A DNA stretch of 5,570 nucleotides from Mycobacterium sp. (GTDB lineage Bacteria > Actinomycetota > Actinomycetes > Mycobacteriales > Mycobacteriaceae): the NCBI GenBank assembly GCA_029256565.1, contig JAQSXQ010000164.1, positions 1-5,570 of the forward strand, in the 5' to 3' direction. The notes under the pieces were generated by a model. The model ran no database searches. It was not told the DNA's origin and saw only the letters and a program-made list of their open reading frames with translations. Below, piece after piece: positions 1 through 5,405 of this stretch (within the stretch, counting starts at the first letter, position 1; every line of letters starts with the position of its first letter). Made by a program: the position numbers and the translations under genes.

Positions 1-648
1 GCGGGGTGCGCTGCGGCGCAGGTCGATCAGTTCGCGTAGGTAGCCGCGGAGCCAGTCGCCCGCCTGGAGCCGTTCGTCGACGTTGTCGGGCATCTCGCCG
101 GTCACCGTGATGAACGGGTCGAGGGCCTGGGCGAGCACGGCCGAGGCGCGGCTGAACTTCGGCTCGTCCTCCAGCGGCACCCCGAGGAGCCGGCAGATCA
201 CCGCCACGGGCAGCGGATAGGCCAGGTCGGCGATGACGTCGAGGCGGCCGGCGTCGGCCACGCGGTCCAGCATGTCGTCGACCATGGCGGTGATGTCGGG
301 CTCGAGTGCCTTGACCACCTTGGGCACGAACGCCTTGCTGACGAGCCTGCGCAGCCGGGTGTGGTCGGGCGGGTCGAGGAACAGGAACCCGGGAGTCCCC
401 AGCGGTCGCACCACCTCGCCGTCGGCCATGCGGCGCTGCACCATCGTCGACTTGGTGCCGTCGCTGGCCGAGTCGGGATGCCGGAACACGTCGTCGCAGT
501 CACGGAACCTGGAGAACACGGTCAGGTGCGCCTCCGGCATCAGCAGTGGGCCTGCCTCGCGGATCCGTTCGTAGACCGGATACGGGTCGGCGCGGTTCGA
601 CGGGTCGAGCAGCTGCATCAGCAGCGTCTGCGCTTGCGCTGTCGTCAT
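1..648 (-). CDS. Cytochrome P450, N-terminal part (CYP164-like), cut by the window edge
   Basis: This is the first 216 residues of a soluble bacterial P450, a heme monooxygenase that uses electrons from a ferredoxin/reductase pair. Visible landmarks are the N-terminal DPYPVYERIR segment (residues 21-30) and the C-helix motif LDPPDHTRLRRLVSKAF (91-107), whose His and Arg contact the heme propionates. The segment LAYPLPVAVICRLLGVP (142-158) follows. The I-helix Thr, ExxR and heme-Cys motifs would lie beyond base 1, so catalytic completeness cannot be judged. The 142-216 region closely resembles my recollection of Mycobacterium smegmatis CYP164A2; the family call is from memory, the P450 call is firm. 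ATG 648 is chosen because a purine tract (AAAGGG) precedes it, though it abuts the start codon instead of sitting 5-8 nt away. An in-frame GTG at 663 inside the tgt end is an alternative. The gene begins 4 nt after the tgt stop, implying co-transcription. Confidence 0.9.
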   Translation of the reverse strand, partial: MTTAQAQTLLMQLLDPSNRADPYPVYERIREAGPLLMPEAHLTVFSRFRDCDDVFRHPDSASDGTKSTMVQRRMADGEVVRPLGTPGFLFLDPPDHTRLRRLVSKAFVPKVVKALEPDITAMVDDMLDRVADAGRLDVIADLAYPLPVAVICRLLGVPLEDEPKFSRASAVLAQALDPFITVTGEMPDNVDERLQAGDWLRGYLRELIDLRRSAPR

Positions 649-652
649 CCCT

Positions 653-1912
653 TTATTGTGCACGCGTGGAGTAGTACCGGCCCAGCACGTGGTCGCGGAG
701 GTCGTCGAACCGCCCGTCCGGGATCGCTTCGCGGATCTGGTCGACCAGACGAATCGTGAAGCGCTCGTTGTGGATCGTGCACAGCGTCGAGGCCAGCATC
801 TCCTTGGCCTTGAACAGGTGCCGGACGTAGGCGCGCGTGTAGTTGGCGCAGGTGTAGCAGTCGCACTCGGCGTCCAGCGGGGTGAAGTCCCGTTTGTAGC
901 GGGCGCCGGTGATGTTGTACCGACCGTCGGCGGAGTAGATCGACGCGTTGCGCGCCACCCGCGACGGCGATACGCAGTCGAACGTGTCCGCGCCCGCGGC
1001 GACGGCGGCGAACAGGTCGTCGGGCTCGCTGATCCCCAGCAGGTGCCGGGGCTTGTCGGCGGGTAGCTCGTCGGTGACCCAGCCGATGATCGTCGCCAGG
1101 TTCTGCTTCTCCAGCGCCCCGCCGATGCCGTACCCGTCGAAACCCCTGCCCTCGTCGTCCACGATCTCGGTGAGCCCGCGGGTGGCGCGCCGCCGCAGAT
1201 CCTCGTACTGCGCGCCCTGCACCACGCCGAACAACGCCTGGTACGGCTTGTCCGCGCGTTCGACGGTGAGCCGCCGGTGCTCGGCCAGGCAGCGGACGGC
1301 CCAGTCGTGCGTCCGCTGCACCGACGTCTCCTGATAGCCACGGGTGTTGACCAGCGTGGTGAGTTCGTCGAACGCGAAGATGATGTCTGCGCCGAGCTGA
1401 TGCTGGATGCCGATCGACACCTCGGGGGTGAACCGGTGCTTGGAGCCGTCGAGATGCGACCGGAACGTGACGCCGTCGTCGTCCACGTGGGCCAGCCGCT
1501 CCTTGCCCTCGGCGATGACGTCGTCGGTCTGCAGCCGCCCCGCGTCCATCGAGAGCACTTTCTTGAACCCGACGCCCAGCGACATCACCTGAAACCCACC
1601 GCTGTCGGTGTAGGTGGGGCCAGGCCAGTTCATGAAGGCGCCGAGTCCACCCGCCTCGTCGACGACGTCGGACCCGGGCTGCAGGTAGAGGTGATAGGCG
1701 TTCGCCAGAACCGCTTGCGCCCCAACGTCCTTCATCGTCTCCGGCAGGACGGCCTTCACCGTGGCCTGGGTGCCGACGGCGATGAACGCCGGGGTGTGGA
1801 TGTCGCCGTGCGGAGTGTGGATGACGCCGACGCGTCCGGCTCGGCCGGACAGCTCCGCCTCGACCTCGAAGAATGGGCGGGTGGGAGCGGTCACGGTCGT
1901 TGATTCTCGCAT
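653..1912 (-). CDS. tgt: tRNA-guanine(34) transglycosylase (queuosine tRNA-ribosyltransferase)
   Basis: This cytoplasmic enzyme swaps guanine at wobble position 34 of GUN-anticodon tRNAs (Asp, Asn, His, Tyr) for a 7-deazaguanine base, by way of a covalent enzyme-tRNA intermediate. Counting from the chosen start (419 aa), TDSGGFQVMSL carries the general acid/base Asp103 and TFDCVSPSR carries the nucleophile Asp312. The zinc site CDCYTC (Cys350, 352, 355) plus His381 in TIHNERF is intact. Family features such as HTPAFIAVGT, ANAYHLYLQPG and FGVVQGAQ are present. Departures from the classical enzyme are FDELT where FDECT is usual, GGALEKQ where GGLAVGE is usual, and LLGISE where LMGVG is usual. 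ATG 1912 leaves 14 residues before the first core strand, as in the Zymomonas enzyme. GTG 1957 (15 residues longer) and GTG 1894 (6 shorter) remain possible, and none has a strong ribosome site. The gene is divergent from lpqH and is followed after 4 nt by the P450. Confidence 0.95.
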   Translation of the reverse strand: MRESTTVTAPTRPFFEVEAELSGRAGRVGVIHTPHGDIHTPAFIAVGTQATVKAVLPETMKDVGAQAVLANAYHLYLQPGSDVVDEAGGLGAFMNWPGPTYTDSGGFQVMSLGVGFKKVLSMDAGRLQTDDVIAEGKERLAHVDDDGVTFRSHLDGSKHRFTPEVSIGIQHQLGADIIFAFDELTTLVNTRGYQETSVQRTHDWAVRCLAEHRRLTVERADKPYQALFGVVQGAQYEDLRRRATRGLTEIVDDEGRGFDGYGIGGALEKQNLATIIGWVTDELPADKPRHLLGISEPDDLFAAVAAGADTFDCVSPSRVARNASIYSADGRYNITGARYKRDFTPLDAECDCYTCANYTRAYVRHLFKAKEMLASTLCTIHNERFTIRLVDQIREAIPDGRFDDLRDHVLGRYYSTRAQ

Positions 1913-2007
1913 CCCCGCCGGCCTGGCCGATCCCGCCGACGTCCGCGGGAATGACACCGACTGCCGAATTTTCGCCCAAAGCCTGGACCGCAGGTCAGCG
2001 GCACGCC

Positions 2008-2013
2008 ATCATA
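2008..2013 (-). promoter_or_regulatory. Candidate -10 element (TATGAT) for tgt-P450
   Basis: Read on the minus strand the hexamer is TATGAT, one base from the TATAAT consensus, in an otherwise GC-rich divergent intergenic region (1958-2066). No good -35 (TTGACA-like) lies 17 nt upstream, which is common in mycobacterial promoters. Transcription would begin near 2001, giving a leader of about 43 nt to GTG 1957 or about 90 nt to ATG 1912. No comparable -10 was found in the lpqH direction. The call is inference from pattern only. Confidence 0.35.
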
Positions 2014-2052
2014 CGGAGGATGACCCGCCGATCTTGATGGGTCGCGATCACC

Positions 2053-2060
2053 AAAGGAGA
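2053..2060 (+). promoter_or_regulatory. Ribosome binding site of lpqH
   Basis: AAAGGAGA is a strong Shine-Dalgarno match placed 6 nt before GTG 2067. It fixes that GTG as the lpqH start, which also puts the signal peptide at the very N-terminus. The longer open frame running upstream into tgt is not used. Confidence 0.8.
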
Positions 2061-2066
2061 ACACTC

Positions 2067-2564
2067 GTGAAGCGTGGCTTGCTGATTGCCCTGAGCGGCG
2101 CGGCGTTGGTCGCCGGCCTGTCCGGCTGTTCGTCGAGCGAAGAGGCGTCGCCGAGTTCCTCGTCGTCCGCCTCGTCGGAGTCCAGTTCGTCGGCCTCGTC
2201 GTCCGCATCGGAGTCGGCCAGCGCCGGAGCCGGCGGCTCGAAGGTCACCATCGACGGCCAGGACCAGCAGATCGACGGCCAGGTGGTCTGCCAGGCCATG
2301 GGCGGCAACATGAACATCGCCATCGGGCAGGGTGGCGCAGGCATCGCCGCAGTCGTCGGCGAAGGCGACGCGCCCACCGTCACCTCGGTGGGCCTCGGCA
2401 ACGTCAACGGCGTCACGCTGGCGATGGGAATGGGCGCGGGTGACGCCACGGCGGTCAAGGACGGCAAGACCTACAAGATCACCGGCAACGCCACCGGCAT
2501 CGACATGGCCAACCCGATGTCCCCGGTGACCAAGCCGTTCGAGATCGAGGTCACCTGCCCGTAG
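2067..2564 (+). CDS. lpqH: LpqH, 19-kDa lipoprotein antigen family
   Basis: This 165-residue lipoprotein is exported and anchored by a lipidated cysteine on the cell envelope. In M. tuberculosis the homologue is a secreted, glycosylated antigen that triggers TLR2. The start MKRGL is followed by a hydrophobic signal and the lipobox LSGC, with lipid-bearing Cys21. Residues 22-58 form a linker made mostly of Ser and Ala with some Glu, where M. tuberculosis has a Thr-rich one. The folded domain (59-165) is diagnostic: VTIDGQDQQIDGQVVC, VGLGNVNGVTL, YKITGNATGIDMANPMSPV and the end FEIEVTC match the family almost word for word. Cys75 and Cys164 are the two conserved cysteines, presumably disulfide-bonded. 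Length is close to that of the M. tuberculosis protein. The flanking genes are not those I recall beside M. tuberculosis Rv3763, so this may be an additional family member and not the positional orthologue. Confidence 0.95.
   Translation: MKRGLLIALSGAALVAGLSGCSSSEEASPSSSSSASSESSSSASSSASESASAGAGGSKVTIDGQDQQIDGQVVCQAMGGNMNIAIGQGGAGIAAVVGEGDAPTVTSVGLGNVNGVTLAMGMGAGDATAVKDGKTYKITGNATGIDMANPMSPVTKPFEIEVTCP
2158..2206 (+). repeat. Imperfect direct repeat encoding the Ser-rich linker of LpqH
   Basis: The 13-mer CCTCGTCGTCCGC occurs at 2158-2170 and again at 2194-2206, 36 nt (12 codons) apart, and is followed each time by similar TCG/GAGTC-containing sequence. The surrounding stretch (about 2130-2220) is dominated by TCG, TCC and GCN codons. 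The period is a multiple of three, so gain or loss of one unit would change linker length without shifting frame. Confidence 0.7.
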
Positions 2565-2596
2565 CCCGGGCTCCGGTTACAGGTCAGCGACGGCGG

Positions 2597-2612
2597 CGTC
2601 CCGGCTGGGGCG
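2597..2612 (+). terminator. Possible terminator hairpin after lpqH
   Basis: CGTCCC (2597-2602) can pair with GGGGCG (2607-2612), including one T-G pair, around the 4-nt loop GGCT, starting 33 nt after the lpqH stop. An alternative overlapping stem pairs GCGACG (2587-2592) with CGTCGC (2611-2616). There is no T-tract after it, as is usual in actinobacteria, so termination is only a suggestion; in DNA this GC-rich, chance stems are common. Confidence 0.3.
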
Positions 2613-2681
2613 TCGCCGTTCGCGTTGCCGCACCCGCCACGCGGGCTTCGGGAAACCGGTCAGGACCTGCCGGTCACGCGG

Positions 2682-2687
2682 TAGCGT
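2682..2687 (+). promoter_or_regulatory. Weak candidate -10 (TAGCGT) before the PE-PPE hydrolase gene
   Basis: TAGCGT fits the TANNNT pattern of mycobacterial housekeeping promoters and would start transcription near 2694, about 39 nt before GTG 2733. No convincing -35 is visible. The rest of the 2565-2732 gap holds the possible lpqH terminator and nothing else I can name. Confidence 0.22.
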
Positions 2688-2732
2688 CCATGGCGCGCGG
2701 ACGTTGCGCAGCACACGGAATCGGGGGAATGC

Positions 2733-4166
2733 GTGGCTCGACATCAGCACTCGAAGCAGCGGAGGACCAGGACCGCGGTACTGACCGCGGTCGCCACGGC
2801 GAGCGTCTGCAGCACCCTGGTACTCGGCGCCGGGCTCACTCCCAGCACCCCACCGGTGAGTTCCGCGGTGACGCTCACCAACACCGTGATCGGCGCCGGG
2901 GGACGTACGGACGTGTTCGGCGAGCGGGTGCAGGCCAAGCTGTCCGGCACGGTGCAACCGGCTGGCTACGGGTACGCGCCGGTCGTCTACCCCGCGAACT
3001 ACGACCTCGCAGGCAGCCGTGACGCGGGCGTCCCGGTGATGCTCGCGGAGATCGCGTCGCGGTCGGGCGAGGCGCACCTGACGGTCGTGGGTTACTCCGA
3101 GGGCGCGCTGGTCGCCGAGCGGGCACGGCGCGAACTGCAGGCGATCCCCGTGGACGCGCTACCGCCCACCGGCCCGCCGCCGCCGAAGACGCAGCTGACG
3201 TTCGTCATGATCGCGTCGCCGTTCGCCCCGAACGGCGGCATCTACGGCCGCTTCCCTGGCCTCAGCATTCCGTTCATCATCGACCCCATGGCGCCCAGTC
3301 AGCCGACGAGGTACGACACCACCTATCACGCACTCGAGTACGACCCGATCGCCGACTTCCCCGCCTACTTCAACCCGCTGTCGGTGCTCAATTCGTTGCT
3401 GGGGATGCGCTACGCCCACCCGGACCGGCACTACAACCCGATCGATCCGGCCACCGCCCCCAAGGTCACGACCACGGTGGTGAACTCCGCGGGCGGTACC
3501 GACACCTACGTGCTGTATCGCAATGCGCATCTGCCGCTGCTGGCGCCGATCCGGGAGATCTCCGCGAACCTGGGCCTGACGCCTCTGACGAGGCCCCTGC
3601 TCGCCGTGATCGAGCCGCTGCTGCGCCTCGTCGTGGACATGGGCTACACCGACCGCACCTATGCGACGGCAGGCGAGCACGTCCCGTTCTCGCTCATCAC
3701 CCCCCCTGGCAAGATCATCGAGGCCCTACTCGGAGTCCCCGGTGCGCTGATCCAAGGCGTCACCGACGCGGTGACCGGCGGTGCACCGGCCGCCACCGCG
3801 CCTGCCCCGGACAGTGCACGCACCACCAGCGCCCCGTCCGACTCCCCCGCCGCCGAAAGCTCCACCGCGGCAACGGCATCAGACGAGTCGCCGACGGACG
3901 CGATCCCAGCCGCCCGAGAAGACGACACCGACGGCCTGCGCCCCACCCTGGTGTCGGACGGCAACAAGGCGACCCCCGGCGGCGTCGACCCGGGACCCAC
4001 CACCACCGTCGGCAGCACGGATACCGCCGAGACGGCGGCCCCGGAACCGGAGACCGAGGCCTCCGGTCCCGAGACCGAGCCCGAGAAACCAGCGGACCCG
4101 CCGGCGGAGGCTCCCGCGGCCGACGAAGCGACCGACGACGCAGCCGAGGACGCAGCCGCCGCGTAG
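2733..4166 (+). CDS. Exported PE-PPE-domain serine hydrolase/acyltransferase with acidic C-terminal tail
   Basis: This 477-residue protein is predicted to be exported. Residues 1-14 are basic (SKQRRTRT), 15-35 are hydrophobic, and a Pro/Ser segment after that likely contains the cleavage site; Cys26 is not in a lipobox. Residues about 50-345 look like the PE-PPE alpha/beta-hydrolase domain (PF08237). VVGYSEGAL places nucleophile Ser122 in a GxSxG elbow; EYDPIADFPAYFNP supplies the likely catalytic Asp (204 or 208); NAHLPLL supplies His266. There is no PE or PPE N-terminal domain. Known relatives are esterases, or acyltransferases of trehalose-based envelope lipids (Chp1/Chp2 in M. tuberculosis), so either activity is possible and the substrate is unknown. 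Residues 350-477 are low complexity, rich in Ala, Pro, Thr, Glu and Asp, and probably disordered. GTG 2733 is supported by GGGGGA at 2723-2728. No lipid-synthesis gene adjoins. Confidence 0.85.
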   Translation: MARHQHSKQRRTRTAVLTAVATASVCSTLVLGAGLTPSTPPVSSAVTLTNTVIGAGGRTDVFGERVQAKLSGTVQPAGYGYAPVVYPANYDLAGSRDAGVPVMLAEIASRSGEAHLTVVGYSEGALVAERARRELQAIPVDALPPTGPPPPKTQLTFVMIASPFAPNGGIYGRFPGLSIPFIIDPMAPSQPTRYDTTYHALEYDPIADFPAYFNPLSVLNSLLGMRYAHPDRHYNPIDPATAPKVTTTVVNSAGGTDTYVLYRNAHLPLLAPIREISANLGLTPLTRPLLAVIEPLLRLVVDMGYTDRTYATAGEHVPFSLITPPGKIIEALLGVPGALIQGVTDAVTGGAPAATAPAPDSARTTSAPSDSPAAESSTAATASDESPTDAIPAAREDDTDGLRPTLVSDGNKATPGGVDPGPTTTVGSTDTAETAAPEPETEASGPETEPEKPADPPAEAPAADEATDDAAEDAAAA

Positions 4167-4178
4167 CGCGAACTACGC
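4161..4178. repeat. Perfect 6-bp inverted repeat over the hydrolase stop and GNAT -10
   Basis: GCGTAG (4161-4166) and CTACGC (4173-4178) are exact reverse complements separated by CGCGAA. The left arm contains the TAG stop of the hydrolase gene; the right arm covers five of the six bases of the candidate GNAT -10 hexamer. It could be an operator, a short transcript hairpin or chance. Confidence 0.5.
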
Positions 4179-4179
4179 T
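4174..4179 (+). promoter_or_regulatory. Candidate -10 (TACGCT) for a leaderless GNAT transcript
   Basis: TACGCT matches TANNNT and ends 6 nt before the A of ATG 4186. Transcription starting 7 nt downstream of the hexamer would therefore begin exactly at the start codon. That geometry is typical of leaderless mycobacterial mRNAs, and no Shine-Dalgarno sequence is present before the ATG (CTGCACCC), which fits. No -35 element is recognisable. Confidence 0.5.
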
Positions 4180-4185
4180 GCACCC

Positions 4186-4668
4186 ATGGCCGATCCGCGA
4201 CGCGCGACCCATGCCGACGTCGCGGCCGTCACGGCCCTGGTCGCCGATGCCTTCGCGATGTACGTCGAGCGGATCGGCAAGCCGCCCGCGCCCATGCTCG
4301 CCGACTACGGCGCGCTGCTCGACGAGGGCAGGATCTGGGTGATCGACGGCACCGACGGCCTACTCGGCGTGGTCGTCACGCTGGCCCGGCCCGACCACCT
4401 GCTCCTCGACACCGTCGCCGTCGCGGAGTCGGCACGCGGTGGCGGCTACGGCCGGATCCTGTTGGACCGAGCCGAACTCGACGCCGCCGAACTGGGTCTG
4501 ACCGAGGTGCGGCTCGTCACCAACGAACTCATGACCGAGAACCTCGAGTACTACCCGCGGCGCGGCTACGCCGAGACCGGCCGCGGCACCCAGGACGGCT
4601 ACCGCCGGGTCTTCTTCAGCAAGGCCGTCGGCGGCGCTACTGAGCGCTCGCCGCGGGCCGCACGATGA
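4186..4668 (+). CDS. GNAT-family N-acetyltransferase
   Basis: This 160-residue cytoplasmic protein covers a single Gcn5-related acetyltransferase domain, which moves an acetyl group from acetyl-CoA to an amine; the acceptor cannot be read from sequence. Motif A is LLLDTVAVAESARGGGYG (72-89), with the R-G-G-G-Y-G pyrophosphate loop at 84-89. The motif-B segment is LVTNELMTENLEYYPRRGY (110-128), whose Asn and YY residues are typical of the family. ATG 4186 starts the domain directly (MADPRRATHADVAAV); the frame is open far upstream, but that part is out-of-frame hydrolase sequence. The gene starts 19 nt after the hydrolase stop but probably has its own promoter. Its last ten codons plus stop overlap the end of the convergent SDR gene. 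Confidence 0.9.
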   Translation: MADPRRATHADVAAVTALVADAFAMYVERIGKPPAPMLADYGALLDEGRIWVIDGTDGLLGVVVTLARPDHLLLDTVAVAESARGGGYGRILLDRAELDAAELGLTEVRLVTNELMTENLEYYPRRGYAETGRGTQDGYRRVFFSKAVGGATERSPRAAR

Positions 4669-5371
4669 TCTCGTTGACGTCGACCTCGCGCGGTTGCCCG
4701 ACGGCATAACCGATGGCGTCCGCGATCGCCGAGGCCGGCAACGCCACGGCACGGTAGGCCTTCATCGCGTCGCGGGCGCCCGAATCCGAGATCGACTCGG
4801 CCAGTTCGGACTCCGTGACACCGGGCGAGACCAGCGTCACCCTGATGTCGCCGCCGGACTCCTGCCGGAGCCCCTCGGTGATCGCACGCACGGCGAACTT
4901 CGTCGCGCTGTACACCGCCGACGTGGGCACCACCTCGTACGCGCCGACCGACGCCACGTTGACGACGTGCCCGCCGCCTTGAGCCGTCATGACCGGCAGC
5001 ACGGCGCTGATCCCGTGCAGGACACCGCGCACGTTGACGTCGATCATGCGGTCCCACTCGTCGACCTTCCGCGCGGACAACGGCGACAGCGGCATCACGC
5101 CTGCGTTGTTCACGATGACGTCGACGCGTCCGAAGCGGTCCTTGGCCGCCGCGACGAAGCGCTCGACGTCGGCCGCATCGGTGACGTCGAGACGCCGGAA
5201 CGCGGCCTGCCCTCCGGCAGCGGTGATGCGACCGACCAGTTCCTCGAGCCGGTCGGCGCGCCTGGCGCCCAGGAACACTCGGTGGCCATCACGTGCCAGT
5301 CGCAGTGCGGTGGCTTCGCCGATACCGCTGCTGGCACCGGTGATCAGAACGACCTTCTCGTCGTTGGACAT
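4637..5371 (-). CDS. Short-chain dehydrogenase/reductase (SDR), classical type
   Basis: This 244-residue NAD(P)-dependent oxidoreductase of Rossmann fold interconverts an alcohol and a ketone; the substrate is unknown. The cofactor loop is TGASSGIG (11-18), followed by GARR (35-38), whose basic pair after the second strand suggests a preference for NADP(H). LDVTD (61-65), NNAG (88-91) and Asn113 (DVNV) are present. The catalytic residues are Ser141, Tyr154 and Lys158 (YSATK). The end VNEIIVRP (232-239) is characteristic of a YdfG-like SDR branch. Length is full for the family. ATG 5371 has a clear ribosome site 5 nt upstream. The gene lies 34 nt downstream of a second SDR on the same strand, probably in one operon, and its stop overlaps the GNAT gene by 32 bp tail to tail. 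Confidence 0.95.
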   Translation of the reverse strand: MSNDEKVVLITGASSGIGEATALRLARDGHRVFLGARRADRLEELVGRITAAGGQAAFRRLDVTDAADVERFVAAAKDRFGRVDVIVNNAGVMPLSPLSARKVDEWDRMIDVNVRGVLHGISAVLPVMTAQGGGHVVNVASVGAYEVVPTSAVYSATKFAVRAITEGLRQESGGDIRVTLVSPGVTESELAESISDSGARDAMKAYRAVALPASAIADAIGYAVGQPREVDVNEIIVRPAASAQ

Positions 5372-5376
5372 CTTCT

Positions 5377-5381
5377 TCCTT
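5377..5381 (-). promoter_or_regulatory. Ribosome binding site of the complete SDR gene
   Basis: On the minus strand AAGGA sits 5 nt before ATG 5371 within a purine-rich run (GAGAGAAGGAAGAAG). It marks this start clearly and permits independent translation despite the short gap to the upstream SDR. Confidence 0.75.
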
Positions 5382-5405
5382 CTCTCTCCGCCGTGGTGGC
5401 GATTC

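Noticed and set aside
645..1979. A 444-codon minus-strand open frame running almost the same span as tgt in another frame
   Set aside because: Its translation is Arg/Gly/His-rich with no recognisable domain, while the overlapping frame is an unmistakable TGT. It is a GC-rich shadow.
2011..2037. CGGAGG followed by a five-codon frame (ATG 2020 to TGA 2037) upstream of lpqH, a possible leader peptide
   Set aside because: The ribosome-like site abuts the ATG with no spacer, the peptide (MTRRS) shows no regulatory codon run, and no attenuator stems follow it before lpqH.
1761..2066. In-frame upstream extension of LpqH reaching into tgt on the opposite strand
   Set aside because: The strong ribosome site at 2053-2060 and the signal peptide directly after GTG 2067 fix the start; the extension is antisense to tgt and would bury the signal peptide.
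2651..2676. GGAAAC-like box upstream of the hydrolase gene as an ECF sigma promoter
   Set aside because: No GTT-type -10 lies at the proper distance; such short matches are expected by chance.
3659..4183. Minus-strand open frame opposite the hydrolase tail, Ser/Ala/Val-rich
   Set aside because: It mirrors the low-complexity GCN/CCN-rich codons of the tail; there is no ribosome site, motif or context to support a gene.
3781..4185. In-frame upstream extension of the GNAT protein (Pro/Arg/Thr-rich, about 135 codons)
   Set aside because: It is the hydrolase tail read in a wrong frame. The acetyltransferase domain begins right at ATG 4186, which has its own candidate promoter.
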